Shown: piece by piece, positions 10,077 through 22,081 of the stretch
Position numbering within the stretch: position 1 is the first letter of the stretch
Layout of the letters: every line of letters starts with the position of its first letter
Origin: Epichloe hybrida
Taxonomy: Eukaryota; Ascomycota; Sordariomycetes; Hypocreales; Clavicipitaceae
Length of the DNA stretch: 64,000 nt
Direction: 5' to 3'
Assembly (NCBI GenBank): GCA_019022495.1
Contig: JAFEKR010000026.1
Coordinates: 833,514-897,513, forward strand
Notes under the pieces: model-generated
What the model saw: only the letters and a program-made list of their open reading frames with translations
What the model was told of the DNA's origin: nothing
Databases searched by the model: none
Translations under genes and position numbers: made by a program

Positions 10077-10907
10077 ATGGCCAACTTTCTAGCATCCATC
10101 TTCGGCACCGAGCTCGACAAAGTCAACTGCTCATTCTACTTCGTAAGTCTTGTCCTCCCCCACGCCCCTTCCCAAAACAAAACAAAACCAACCAAGTGCT
10201 TCATTCATGCAGAAAATCGGCGCCTGCCGCCACGGAGACCGCTGCTCCCGCAAGCACGTCAAACCATCCTACTCGCAGACCATCCTCATGCCAAACCTAT
10301 ACCAGAACCCGGCGTACGATCCCAAGAACCGCATGAACCCGTCCCAGCTACAAAACCACTTCGACGCCTTCTACGAAGATATATGGTGTGAGCTGTGCAA
10401 GTACGGCGAACTCGAAGAACTAGTTGTCTGCGACAACAACAACGATCGTATGTTTCCTCTTTCCCACGGACAGCAAGAATCTCGATGCACGCATCGCTTT
10501 CAAATCCCTTCTCGTTTTCTTCCTTGCCCTGTCTTTGTTTCGGGCATCGGCTTCCCCCACGCTGACGACGTGCCGCAACAGATCTCATAGGCAACGTCTA
10601 CGCGCGCTTCAAGTACGAAGAATCCGCTCAAAAGGCCTGCGACGAACTCAATTCCCGCTGGTACGCCGGCCGCCCCATCTACTGCGAACTCAGCCCCGTC
10701 ACCGACTTCCGCGAGGCCTGTTGTAGATTGAATTCTGGAGAGGGCTGTGTGCGCGGCGGATTCTGCAACTTTATTCATCGAAAGAATCCGAGCGAGGAGC
10801 TGGATCGCGACTTGACGCTCAGCACCAAGAAGTGGTTGAAGCTGAGGGGACGGGATGAGAGGAGCGTGAGTCGGTCGCCTTCACCTGAGGCGTCCAAGAG
10901 AAGATGA
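10077..10907 (+). CDS. U2AF small subunit (U2AF35/Uaf2), splicing factor
   Basis: The protein recognises the AG of 3' splice sites as part of the U2AF heterodimer. Three exons are read: 10077-10142, 10213-10447 and 10582-10907 (donors GTAAGT and GTATGT; acceptors TGCAG and AACAG), giving 208 aa. A first CCCH finger uses C18, C27, C33 and H37. A UHM/RRM-like domain follows (SYSQTILMPNLYQNP, FYEDIWCELCKYGELEELVVCDN, NVYARFKYEESAQKA), and a second CCCH finger uses C148, C156, C162 and H166. The tail is a short RS-like stretch (RSVSRSPSPEASKRR). The first intron interrupts finger 1 between F22 and K23. Complete and unremarkable. Confidence 0.95.
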
Positions 10908-11502
10908 TTTCTTGCTTGCTTTACCTTTAACATTGGCTCATCGTTTCATTGGGATGTTCATTGGGATTGGCAATTCCGACATTGCATGTCAAGCTGTACT
11001 TGTACAGAAAGGGCTTTCACGGAACTTCGGTTGGATGCATGGAATCTGTAATCTACTTGCAAAGAACGGCGTTGAAAAAAAAATGGACCGACTTTATATT
11101 CCAGGGTCATTAATTCTCATTTGATATCGCGCCGACGATCCTCTGTTGTTCACGCTTCTTCATCATCCATTCATGCTTCCCTGGGAAGTCGTCTACCAAA
11201 AGGGTAAGCAGGTGCCAAGTGTTGCAGTTATTTCGGTGAATAATCCATCCATGTGGCTGGAATAATGATAAAAGGTGGTCTACGATGCCCCTTTGAGTCA
11301 ATGGTGACTTATGTGCCCAGCTCCGATATCCAAATGGGCTGCCCGAGTGCCCCACCAATCACATCCGCAGGTTTCTCATATAATTTGTAGACTATATCAA
11401 CCAAAGCAATCAATCAACCGACCGACAACGCCTGACCCATGTTGGGTATCGACAGCGGCAGAGAGTAGACGAGCAAGAGGCAAATGATGGACATTCTGCT
11501 TT
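10908..11502. other. Convergent 3' region, U2AF / oxysterol-binding protein
   Basis: This 595-bp stretch lies between two converging stops. I see nothing beyond short A runs and no frame with family likeness. Confidence 0.5.
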
Positions 11503-13513
11503 CTAAGGCTTCTGTTCGGCGCTGGGCAAATCCTTCTTCATTTCTTCGGCAAAATCGAGCAAAGGGCCGCCCTCGGCCAGTTTGCCTGTAGACTTGAGCA
11601 AATTCTCAATTTCGTCTGGTTGCTCTTTCGTTTCCGCAGTTGCCGGGGAAGGTGCCGGAGAAGGTACTGGTGCCGGAGCGGGTGTCGCAGTGGATGCCGG
11701 AGTGTCGTTGCCACCAATTTCGATAAGATTGCCTTCTGGTACAGCTGGTGCTTCTCGTGAGCTCGTCTCCTTCCTTGGAGGAATGACTAGATCGCCGTCT
11801 AGCTTTTGGCCATCGACCACCGGGTAGATGGAAAGCAACTGTTCGGTCTGTTCTTTGGGTGTTGCACGAGGGTCGCTGTTTTGACCAGCATCAGCTCACG
11901 CTCTGGTGGTGTGAAGAAATCATAAGGGTAGAAGAACTTACACATGAGCCTGAATAATCCATTCAAGATCTTCTCCAACACCATCGCTGCTCTTCACTCG
12001 TCGGAACAACCGAGGGTGCCATTCAATATCGTCTTGAGCCCTTTTCGCAGCCTCCTCCCTTTGTCGATCCTCAATTTTGGTCTTCTCGTCAGTCGCAACC
12101 TCGTGATTCCTCTCCTTCACCGCTTTCGCCGTGGACAGCCAGAGCTTCTGCGACTCTCGCTCTCCCTGCTCATCTAGCGGTCGAACCTGGGGGGCGCTCG
12201 GCCTGGACGTTGTTGCATTGAAGAAAACATCCTTGTGCCCGGTCTTGTGGCTAAGAGTCAGAATAATCCTCCTGTAGACGCGAGTCTGCAAGTTCATGAC
12301 TCACCTTGACATCCTTGATGTACATTTCTTCACTCCAGAGACCCGACAACTCGTACAAATTACGTTCGCCGGTGCTCTCTCTTAATGACTCCACCGATGG
12401 CATTATATGTGCCGCTCACCCATCCCTTAGTTTTGAAATCAATGTCTGCGGTCAAGTCCAGCTCCGGGCATCGGACAAAGCTGTGGTCGCCGAGTTCGTA
12501 CTTCATTTTTCCGAACAGAATGCCCCGAGCATACATGTTCGGTTGCGTCAGGATGCTAGAGTACCTGGTCAGCTGGCGGGTCAGATGTCCCCAAAATGGT
12601 GCCATGGCGCCCTTACTATTGTTCACCAATGTCCTTATTCTTGCCTCGATTCAATAAGCTGAGATAGGCGACACCCTCCATGAGACTAGCGGCCGAGTTG
12701 CCAAGGAACCTACTCCTGGGTTTCAATGTGCCGTCGATTCGGATATGATAGTCAGGCGCCATGTAGAAATAGCTTGACTTGGGCGGATGGTGAGATGTCT
12801 GTTCGGAAATGTAGTAAGCTCTCTTGCCGGCGTCGAGGTTCCAGTAACAGGAGAAAATTTCGCCGAGAATCGGGTTCAGCGGTTTCTTAACACCTCTGAC
12901 CAGCACATTAGCAATACTGAGCGTCTTGCATCATTGTAAGCGGGAGTTGGGGTCCCACTAACGGAGGTCGGATATGCCATCCACTAAGATAGAACTTGAC
13001 GACGGAAACGAAACGCTCGACAGGGTCTTCGATGTCGGGGATATGGAGGAGCATTTCGGGGTGACACATGAAGCTACCCGGGTCGTAATCGTTAGCAAAA
13101 AGGCGACTTGAAGGTGGACGAGGAATCTTCGCAGCAACAACTACTTATGCTGAGATGGTGAGAGAGACGTACTTTGTTATTCTCTCCAGCATGCTTCGGG
13201 GTTCGAGGATGAATGTTGGCAAAACGACGCGACTGAGGTCCGCACCCGGCCGCAGCTGGGAGATGATGTGAGAGAGTACTGTGACACAACAAACATGGTT
13301 CATCAGCCAACTCATTCGGGAACAGTAAGCAAGTTGGGCGCATGTTGCCACAGGTTTCAAAAAGGCATCTTGTGCCAAGACGGGAGAAAACCTACCATTG
13401 CCCTGATCGGGCTCCACGACCTGAGTATCTTCATCGATTTCGCCGGAGCCCCTTCCCTCATCGACCGAGGAGTGGGCGCTGCCTTGGGGTTGCGCAAACC
13501 AGTTAGACAACAT
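11503..13513 (-). CDS. Oxysterol-binding protein-related (ORD only), with an apparent frame break
   Basis: This is a lipid-transfer protein of the OSBP/Osh family that exchanges sterol or PI4P at membrane contact sites. Seven exons are read: 13513-13396, 13278-13173, 13073-12963, 12895-12617, 12555-12305, 12243-11942 and 11875-11503. Key blocks are PGADLSRVVLPTFILEPRSMLERIT, VVKFYLSGWHIRPP, GVKKPLNPILGEIFSCYW, the signature EQTSHHPP, PNMYARGILFGKMKYELGD and KTKGWVSGTYNAIGGVIK. No PH or ankyrin domain precedes the ORD. The tail is proline/alanine-rich. In exon 5 the frame breaks at a CT run (12374-12382): GGVIKR leads to a stop, while GERNLYELSGLWSEEMYIKD continues in another frame, as if 2 nt were missing. 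With that allowance the product is about 513 aa. All other junctions keep phase. Confidence 0.85.
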
Positions 13514-14884
13514 GGTAAGTCCACGAAGAAAGTTATGTAGGCAAAAGCCAAGAGGATGAGAGCTGCGGACGAAGAAACACAGTCGAGAGTCTGCAGGGCA
13601 GCGAATGGAGATGAGAACAGGACTGTTGCTTCTCATGGGCTGCAAGCGTCAAAGTACAAAATAACATCAACAACACACGAAGACGAGGGCTCGTGGGCAG
13701 GCGCGGGGAGGGGAGGGGGAGGCAGCAGATTCGAGGTGGGGGGAGGAGGGGAGGGGAGGGGAGGGGAGGGGAGGGGAATGACGGAGGGGGAGAGACTCAA
13801 CAAAGCGACAGACAAGCGACAAGACGAGCGACAAGACGAGCGACAGAGGGGAAAAGTGCCATGGAACAAACAGGAGGAACAAACAGGAGGAAACTCACTG
13901 GCAGCAGTCGATGCGCGACGTCGGCCGGGCACTGAGACCAACCCGCCAAGTCCGCTCAGGACCATGACGGACACAGACCAGATGGATAAGATGGATAGAA
14001 AGCACGCCTTGTCACAGGATTGATTAATCAGGCCTTCTTGGCCTTGTCCGAGAACGAGCGAGCGAGCGAGCCGACTCGTCTTGCTCTGTCAGAAGGGCGG
14101 TTGTCAACGAAGGCGGTCGTCAACGTCACTTGTTGGGGGGTAAGTTGTAACACAAGGTTGCTGGCCAGATGGCACGATGGACTGGGGGAAAAAAGTAGAT
14201 GGGACAAGACGAAGAGAGTCAAGTAAAGTGGACGAGGGAGATTCTCGGTGAAGAGTATTCCACAGAAACAGAACACGCGCATGCAGCCGTGGCGTCTGGT
14301 TGCATTGCGTAGAAGCCGTCTGGAGTCCGGTCGTCCCAGTCTACGGATCCGTAACTTTAACAACGACAACATACGGACTATACCCCGGGGTGGTGCCATG
14401 AAGCTGTCGGTCATTTGCCCCTCGACTGGCCAAGCGGGAGGGGAGGGAGGGGGTGGATACTGGTTGTTGTTGACTTGGCAGGCACTGGACACTGCCAGCC
14501 AGCCAAGAAGTCACTGGCTTGTTTCGATTGCCCTCGTCAACACAACCTGGCCCGGAGTGAAGGGAAAAAAAAAAAAAAAAAAAAAGAGAACGGTGTATTG
14601 AATTCGAGTGATAGCTGATGCTGTTCAAATGCTGCTCCGCCTCAACGCCTGTTCGCCCTTCATGCCCCCAAACGAGCATGGCAACGGGCTAATGCTGATG
14701 ACAAGGAGCCACCAAAGCTGTCTGCCAAGAATGCTTGTACAAATGAATACTCGCAGCCCGTCTTGCATGTCCCTCTCCTATGCTGCCGGTTCGATTCCGC
14801 TCCCCTCTTTTCACACTATCTCATCTCTCGGGGATCATATTCATTATGCCTGGTCCCGTCGGCACTCTCTTCGAATCCTCTCTC
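13514..14884. other. Intergenic, upstream of the oxysterol-binding protein gene
   Basis: The 1.4 kb hold a G-rich block (13704-13780) with five GGGGA units, GCGACAAGAC repeats at 13805-13845, an A20 run near 14564-14583, one TACGGATCCGTA palindrome (14342-14353) and one TACGGACTA (14372-14380). A GGTTCGATTCC string at 14788 resembles a tRNA B box but no tRNA fold surrounds it. No gene is supported. Confidence 0.5.
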
Positions 14885-15007
14885 TCACCTTGCTAGGCGA
14901 GATGAAATTCTAGATGACCCCTTAGCTGGGGCTGGAAGGCAATCAAGTAGACGATCCCGGTCTATCATCAGGGTAAGCAGACATTCACTCCCAAAAGAAA
15001 AAGGAAG

Positions 15008-15038
<31 letters not shown>

Positions 15039-18000
15039 CCCTCTGTTTGCTTACCGGCTTCGTTTTCAAACATAATAAAAATGTCATCGTGCTCGCCAGG
15101 AAGATCTGGGAGATCAAGACATACAAACGCCATGTCATCGTAGTCGTCATCTTTATCTTCCGGAAGCCGCGGGAAGGGAAATTTGGCATCGACAAACCTG
15201 ATCCCAGCCTTGCTCCCTCTCTGAAAGGTTTCGTAAACATCGGTACCTTTCAGTACGAAGTTCATGCAATGTCCATGCTGAAAGTCTTCGAAGAAGGCTA
15301 GCAGCTGGAGCTGTTTATCTTCCAGTCTGACGACTTGAATTCGTGTGTATCTGGCCTCCCACTTTTTATGAATGGGCAGCACCATACGCCGTCTGGATAT
15401 GGCAAAGGTGGCCGCAAGGGCATCGAAAATGACTTCAAACCCGGTCAACGCTGCTTGGAAGCTATGGAGATCTTTCAAGTTGTCGAATTCGTAGGTGCGG
15501 ATGGTTTGATTCGCCTTGAGCAGCTGCAGGGCGTCGGATAGATTTGCTGGTAGCTCTTTGGGTACCTGCGCTTCGGAAACCGACATGGTTGCATCTTGCT
15601 GTGGCTGCCGCAAGATTCGCAACAGCTTCGCGTTTGTTACCTCGAGACGCATCCGCAGCTCGCCGGGCGCGACGTTCACTCTGTCTGCGATGGTTCCATT
15701 CTGATATTCGAGTACGATCTTGAGCTTGTCGGCGAGAACAGTGGGCGGTACGTCTCCCTCGGAACTGAACTCATCATTCACAATGCGGGCGGCTTTCCAA
15801 GGAATCCGACTGAAAGGCATGATGCCCGTAGGTTCGCGGATACTTTGTGAAATCATAAAACTCCTGAGGGGGGCGTCTGAAAAGATTTTCTCGTCGTGGT
15901 TCAGCGCGGTGCCCGTCAGGAGGGAGTGGAATTTGACTCTTTCCTCTTCTTCGCTGAACATCAGCACCATCCGACCCCTTTGTCGACCACTGACATACTT
16001 GAGGGATAGCGCTGGAGCATCTCCCTCGGCTCTGAAAAATGCAAATTGGACTGGCATGGGAGGCGGGAAGCTGTGCTGAACGCCACTCAGAGTTCTCGTC
16101 CGGGGACCCGTCACGACAGCAATGCGGAAGCCGCAGTGCCAGCTTCGTGGCCCGGCCGGCCCGTTCTCTTTGTAAACTTTCTCGAATAATGCCACATCGC
16201 ATTGATGCACAGAGTCTTTGGGGAAAACGCGCGACTGCGGATCCGCATCAAGATATTGGAACGATCGCAGATTGTTTCGGAAGACGACCATTTCGTCACT
16301 CCGGGGGTGTAACATGGTTCGCACCTTGGTACTGAAATCGTACATGTTCCACAGCATTCGGTAGTCATTTTGGTTCAACTGAAGAACCAATAGGAAACCT
16401 CGTGGCAATCGAACCTCCAGAGCGCAAGTTTTGTTCTGCCAGCGAACATCGTCCCACACTGGTCCCGCATTCTTGTTCTCCTGGATTGCCAACTGTACGC
16501 CGCCGTTTTGGCTGGCGATGACGAAGACAAGGCCCGTGCTCTTTTGTGGCCGAATCATGGATAGGATGCAAGGCAAAAATATCCTTTGCGAATCTCGTCC
16601 TTGTTCGGCCAGGAATGCGTCGGCCATGACGCGACCATAGCTAAAGTTTTCCGCCGTGTCGCTGACGGGGAAGGCATCGAGGAGTTGAAGCGTGGACATG
16701 GGGTGCTGCATTGCTGTCAAGCCTGAGCCCCAGTTGCCAGACAAGAGAGCAATCATGTCCTGGCTAAGAGCGGGATACTCCAGCCATATTGATTTGTCCA
16801 TGGTCTGGGGGAGAAATGATTCTTGTGGAGGTAGAAATCCATTTCGTTTCATGGATTGAGATAGCTTTCGCAGTGCTGATATGATACTTTGCGCTACCTC
16901 GGTGACTTCTGCATCTGGTGGTAGTCTGCGAGAATCTATAATTTCGGGAATCGCCTCCTGGCAGAGCCAGTAACCCTTGGAAAGATTCGAGTAGGCCTGT
17001 TGTCTGTCCAGTTGATTTTGCATTTGCGATTGGGGAGAGCTTGGCCGCTCTCGTATGGCGAGTTCTAGCCCCATCCTGCCCTTTATGAACCACCACAAGG
17101 CCGCACGTGCACATTCCTTGGGCGGGCACGTTGATAAGGGTCGAATTGTTTCGGCATGTAATCGGAAGAGCTCAAAGAGGTGTCTTGTTCCCAAGACAAA
17201 GGCATTGAGAACGTCGTCTCCGGCAGTATCGATTGCATCATGTAGCCTGACTGACGCAGATCGTGCAGCCTTGGGATGCGGTGGCCCATTTTGAGACGCT
17301 GCACTGGGCTGTCGGATGGGAAGATTGGTTTGTGATGGGTTTGATGGTGGATAGGTGCTGGAAGCAGTAGAAGCTATCGAAGCAGCCGGACTGTATTCCA
17401 ACGCCGGCGGCTTCTTCTGCGCGTCTGGAGATGGAGGAGCGTGGCGTGGCAGGTTGGGAGAGTCGTCCATATATGATTCCGGCAGCCGAGCACCATCCTC
17501 CCACTTCTGGAGTGACGCCGCGCTTGCCGTTCTAGCGGCTTGTGCGAATGCCTTGCCTTCTGCCTTGCGCATCTGCGCCTGGTGGATTTCTATGAAAGAA
17601 CGTCTTTGTTCATCGCGTCTCCCTGACGTCTCGAGAAATCTGGCGGATGCAGCCCGTCCAGGGACCAACGTGTTGCCGTCTCTCTGCTCACCAGGCTCTG
17701 GAGGTCTTAGAAGAGATGCGTTTCGTTCTTGCTCGGGTTCATAGATGGACGAGTATCCAGTCTGGGTTCGGGAGAGGGGTATTGGCACGAAGTCGTCACC
17801 AGGTCCCCCATGGCCACCGCCTGAGTACCCGGATGGTGCTGATGCGACGAGGGGGCCAGCATCTCGCGAGGAGTTGAGCAGAGGTGAGCGATGCGCAGGT
17901 GGCTGAGGAGGCGGCGGTGGCCTGGCTCTTTTTTTTCTTCCAATTTCCATGACAGGAACCTCGGATTCGTCGCCACCTTCCCCAATGACTTCTGGGTATG

Positions 18001-18364
18001 AATCGGCAAAGCGGACAGTCGTCCCTTTCTTGTTTGGACGAGGGCTGATCCTAGGCGACCTTGATTCTATCTTGCCCGGCGCTTTGGGTCGGTTCTGTTG
18101 CGCCTGCTGATTCACCGCCAGAGCCTGCGGATAGCGGGAAATTGTGGTGTCGAGTTTCGCAAGCTTTGGAAGGGACGAAGGCGGAGGGGGTGGTGGTGCA
18201 TGAGCTATTTCGAGCTTATCAGCCGAACCATGGAGGAAAGCGTCGAGCGTCGAGGCCGAGCTGGCGGGACCGTCCTGTGACTTCTTCTCCTTGCCAAAGA
18301 GCTTGCCCATGAAGCGACCCCTCCTGGACCGTCCCTCATCGACGGATGGTGGCTCGTTTTCCAT
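14885..18364 (-). CDS. Uncharacterised 1128-aa fungal protein
   Basis: I do not recognise the family. The ATG at 18364 opens a disordered N-terminal third (MGKLFGKEKKSQDG; a PPPPPP run; PRISPRPNKKGTTVRFADSYPEV; alanine/serine-rich helices) up to about residue 370. A long folded part follows: a helical section (LFELFRLHAETIRPLSTCPPKECARAALWWFIKGRMGLELAI) and several beta-rich, PH-like stretches (VRTMLHPRSDEMVVFRNNLRSFQYL; AFFRAEGDAPALSLKYVSG; VLPIHKKWEARYTRIQVV). There is no signal peptide or membrane segment. A 93-nt intron (14962-15054) near the 3' end has a length divisible by three and no stop, so an unspliced reading shows a false polyphenylalanine run from its T27 tract. Splicing gives ...FENEADRDRLLDCLPAP. 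A cytoskeletal or cortical scaffold role is only a guess. Confidence 0.8.
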
Positions 18365-20715
18365 GGTGTTGCTGGCGAGCCCACGGTCTCATTGACATCG
18401 AGGGATTGTGATGCGAATCCTGTTCTTGAGGAAACACCCGTCATGCGCCAGGGTCCTGGATTGAACCAGCAGGGACTGGTGGAGCTTCGAGGCTGTTCAA
18501 AATGTGTGCGAGGCGGATTCGTTGCAATGTGAGGGCTGCGCGGATGCTGCGCGGACGCTGCGTGAACAAGGAGCGAAGGGCAGGCGACGGTATCCAAATC
18601 ACAATACATACACACGAGGGGCAATCAGGCTGAGACTTGATAACGACAGCTGGCAGGTTTGTCGTTCGTTGTTGCTTGTGTCGACAATGTGGGGGAGCAC
18701 CGGCGGACTGTGCCAGGCGCGTCTGGTGTGGCCCCACCGGAAGTATGTACATGTCACATACAAAGATATTGAAACACGCAAAGCGGCCAGGATGACTAAA
18801 CCCAGCGACGGGTCAGCAATTTGGGGAGAATATCGTCAGTGTCTAATTAAATGTCAATTGTCTCCCGAGCTTCCGAGGCAGAACGCAAGGGGCTGAGGGA
18901 AAATGGCAGATGTGTAGATGGTACGGATCCGTAGATGGTCACTTGACCTGAGGTAGGCACGGCCCTGGTGCCTACCTGTATACCTACTGTCGGAACCCCT
19001 GAGATGGCCTCCAATGAAGGCGCGGCCATCTTGGTATCATTATCTGTTAGTCGTACGCCTTATGTACATACATACATACATACATAGGACGCCGCCAAGT
19101 CTGTCTATTTTAGGGTCGGCCCGCTATCGGTCTTGGCCGTATGTACACACAAAGTATGTACGGATTAGACGGGGTTGCACTCCGTTCGCCCCCAGACATC
19201 GGATACACCATCAATCAATCAATCCTGGCTGGCTGGGACTTTGGCAAACTGCACGCACATATGCAGTGCAACGACAAGCAGGCGCATAATAAATGACCTA
19301 CCAGTCATACGGACTACTCCGCACGTACGGACGGATGCTTCGGCGCCTTTGGGGCGGCAGTGCAAGGAATACGGCGCTTATTACTTAGTCGCGAAAATAC
19401 GAAGTTCCTGGAGAGTCAGTGGCAGAACAAGCATGATATCATTCGCCTGTGCAGGCCACGGGACCCACCAACTCCTCGGAACCCTAACAGCTATTGTACA
19501 TGTACCTCCGGAAATTGCGAGTACTTGTTTCATAGTGAAGTTCGCACGTAAATACAGGTACCGCTCAAAGCTCCTCGTCATGGTTGGTCAGCTAGCCTTA
19601 CCGTGACCTGGCTGCTGCCTTAACACTGAAAAAGGGACATCATACGCCTCTCCAGTGAACAGCACGTCTCGCAGGCATGCTTAGAGCGGAAGTTCAGGGT
19701 TCTTTGTCCCTCACTGTGTGAACACAGCACCTGTGTCGCTAATAAATATGGGACCGGGGCCAATGAAAGGGTCCGCACCCCGAACGTTCTGTTTTGAGCT
19801 CTTTTGCGGTGGCGCCCAATTTCGATCAAAAGGAGGTGTCGCAGGAATGTCTACAGGAAAACGCTAGCCACGACTCAATGCGCAAGGAGTTGGAGAACGT
19901 ACGTGCTGCATTGACTGACGAGTCGGGACGCGGCGGAGGGTTCATATTCGATGGTGATGGAACTTGAATGGCCGTGCTATAGTTGCAGTACCCAATCGAT
20001 GGAGGTTTTATTACTCAAATTGATGACTCCAATCGACATGCAGCACAACCCAAACGGGGCGTCACGGAGCCATTGGCCTTCTTAAGGAAACTGTTATAAT
20101 TATCATTGTTATTAAGATTTGCTTCGGTGGTTATTACGCGAGCTGTGATGACAAACGGCATATCGCGGAGCGCATTGTGCGGCGAGCAACTCACGCGGCA
20201 ACCGTTGCCGGCATCATCTTAACCTCGTTTGGGTTATTCTGGGGCTGCTACGTGCTGGTGACACACGATGTTCATTCAAGCGAAAGCGACAAGGCGTTTG
20301 ATTTCATAAATAATAGGATATTGTACCTTGTCGCGCTTATGACTCTAGCTTTCATCCAGCTCTTCTCTTCAAAGCCCCGTGTTGGCGGGCTTAATTTTTT
20401 TAAGGATACGTTGAGGTATCCGTGGCGGGTTATTTTGCCAACAAGACAGAAGAAAATGTTTCAAGTTGGTCAAGGTAGGCATTAGTAAATAAGAGCTTGA
20501 AATGCCATGTATTAAATCGCAATGTTTACGATACGATACGTTGCCTTTTCGTGCGAGGATTAATTAAATCCGTTGTGTTCCCACAACCATCAGTTAAATT
20601 TGCCTTATCGATAAACAGCCTGACGGGCCGCCGCCGCCACCTGAATGCGACAGCCCAGTCACTCCGTCACGAGCTTCACGAAAGACTATGTAGCAAAGTC
20701 CCCCGGCGTGCGGGT
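18365..20715. other. Intergenic between the 1128-aa gene and DUS2
   Basis: This 2.35-kb stretch holds TACGGATCCGTA (18922-18933), a short TACA repeat (19063-19085), TACGGATTA (19159-19167), TACGGACTA (19308-19316) and the possible gene relic listed separately (19760-20485). Nothing else could be supported. Confidence 0.5.
19760..20485 (+). pseudogene. Possible gene relic of unknown family, with membrane segments
   Basis: Coding-like text appears in successive frames with no start codon that joins them. One frame reads FAVAPNFDQKEVSQECLQ...SMRKELENVRAALTDESG then GGGFIFDGDGT and a stop (19790-19966). A second reads YPIDGGFITQIDDSNRHAAQ up to a stop at about 20095. A third, open from about 20030 to 20485, encodes three hydrophobic stretches (TVIIIIVIKI, TVAGIILTSFGLFWGCYVLVT, ILYLVALMTLAFIQLF) and ends KKMFQVGQGRH. 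It could be a decayed gene, or a real gene with exons I failed to join (a GTACGT donor at 19900 and CAG acceptors at about 19990 and 20043 exist, but phases fit only in part). The family is unknown. Confidence 0.25.
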
Positions 20716-22081
20716 ATGCTTTCTTCTTCTTTCAAACGGATCATGTCTGCCGAGATCAAACGAGTGCCCATCCCCCGCCGGGGCGTAGACTACCGAGGCA
20801 AAGTTGTGCTTGCGCCCATGGTGCGTTCGGGAGAACTGCCTTCGAGACTTCTTGCTCTACACTACGGCGCTGATCTCGTATGGGGTACGTACGGAATGGC
20901 GGTATTCGTCCCGTTTCTTTTCCCCAACCTTGTCTCCGCGGGGATCACGACGTGCTAATAGGGCCGCCGCATCGTCACTAGGCCCCGAAACCATTGATCG
21001 TGCCATGATCGGAACGACGAGACGCTTCCGAGAAGAAACCGGGGTCGTCGAGTGGACGCGGCCATCGTCGCAGGGCCGCAAGGATCCACCGCCAGACGCC
21101 AAAGAGAGCAGCATCTACAGGTTGTTTCCCGAGATGGAAGCCGAAAAGCTCATTTTCCAGATGGGCACCGCCGACCCTGACCGGGCCGTCGAAGCAGCAC
21201 GCCTCGTGGCCGCGGACGTCGCGGGCATCGACGTCAATGCCGGATGTCCGAAACCCTTCAGCACCAGCGGTGGCATGGGCGCAGCCCTTCTCCAAATGCC
21301 AGACAAGCTCGTCGCCATACTGGAGGCGCTGGTGAAGAAGATAACGCCCGAGTTCGAGATTGGCATCAGCGTCAAGATCCGCATCCTGGAGACGGCCGCC
21401 GAGACGGAAGCCCTGGTGCGACGACTGGTAGCCACTGGCATCACTGGCTTGACCGTCCACTGTCGGACGACGCCCATGAGGCCTCGGGAACGCGCTATCC
21501 GGGACCAGCTCCGCATGGTCGCCGGCGTTTGCCGCGAGGCCGGCGTGGCGTGCCTCATGAATGGCGATGTCGAGACGAGAGACCAGGGCCTCAGATTGGC
21601 AGGCGAGTACGGCGCCGACGGAGCCATGATTGCCGTCGCCGCCGAGAGGAATCCCAGCTGCTTCCGGAGCGAGGCCGACGGCGGCATCTTGCCGTGGCAG
21701 CCCGTCGTGGAGCAGTACGTCAGATTCTCCATGGACGTCAGCAACCGCTTCAGCAATACCAAGTACCTCCTCGCGCAAATGGTCCCCGGCAAAGCCAAGC
21801 CCGCTCAGTCCGTCAACCAGGCCAAGAGCTACACCGAACTGTGCAAGACGTTGGGGCTCGACCATTTGCTCCAGCAAGCACATGAAGCGGACGTGAGCAG
21901 AGGCTTGGACAGGCCTCGAGAGAAGGTGTCCAAAAAGGCCAGGAAGAATGCGAGCGCCCTGGCTGCCGGCGGGCAGATGGCTCAGGGCCAGCAGCGCAAG
22001 GCACTTTCTGAACGCAACGTGGGGTCCAAGACGAGATCAGAACCAAAGCTGGAGCCGGCACCCGTGGCATCTGTCGTTTAG
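20716..22081 (+). CDS. DUS2: tRNA-dihydrouridine synthase Dus2-like
   Basis: This is an FMN enzyme that reduces a D-loop uridine (position 20 in yeast Dus2) of cytoplasmic tRNAs. Exon 1 is 20716-20884 and exon 2 is 20982-22081 (donor GTACGT, branch TGCTAAT, acceptor CACTAG), giving 422 aa. The TIM barrel starts YRGKVVLAPMVRSGELPSRLLAL. The active-site cysteine is C145 in DVNAGCPK. SVKIRIL, TVHCRTTPMRPRERA, MNGDVETRD and GADGAMIAVAAERNPSCF are the usual FMN- and tRNA-contacting blocks. A lysine/alanine-rich tail from about residue 365 may help RNA binding. A second ATG at 20743 (MSAEIKRVPIPRR) is an equally possible start. Confidence 0.92.

Noticed and set aside
14788..14798. tRNA B-box-like GGTTCGATTCC
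   Set aside because: No A box at the right distance and no acceptor or anticodon stems can be drawn.
14975..15054. Polyphenylalanine tract in the 1128-aa protein
   Set aside because: The T27 run is inside an intron with clear GTAAGC donor and GATAG acceptor; the run is not translated after splicing.
20978..21883. A 301-codon minus-strand frame opposite DUS2
   Set aside because: It mirrors GC-rich coding DNA on the other strand, has no ATG start and no domain likeness.
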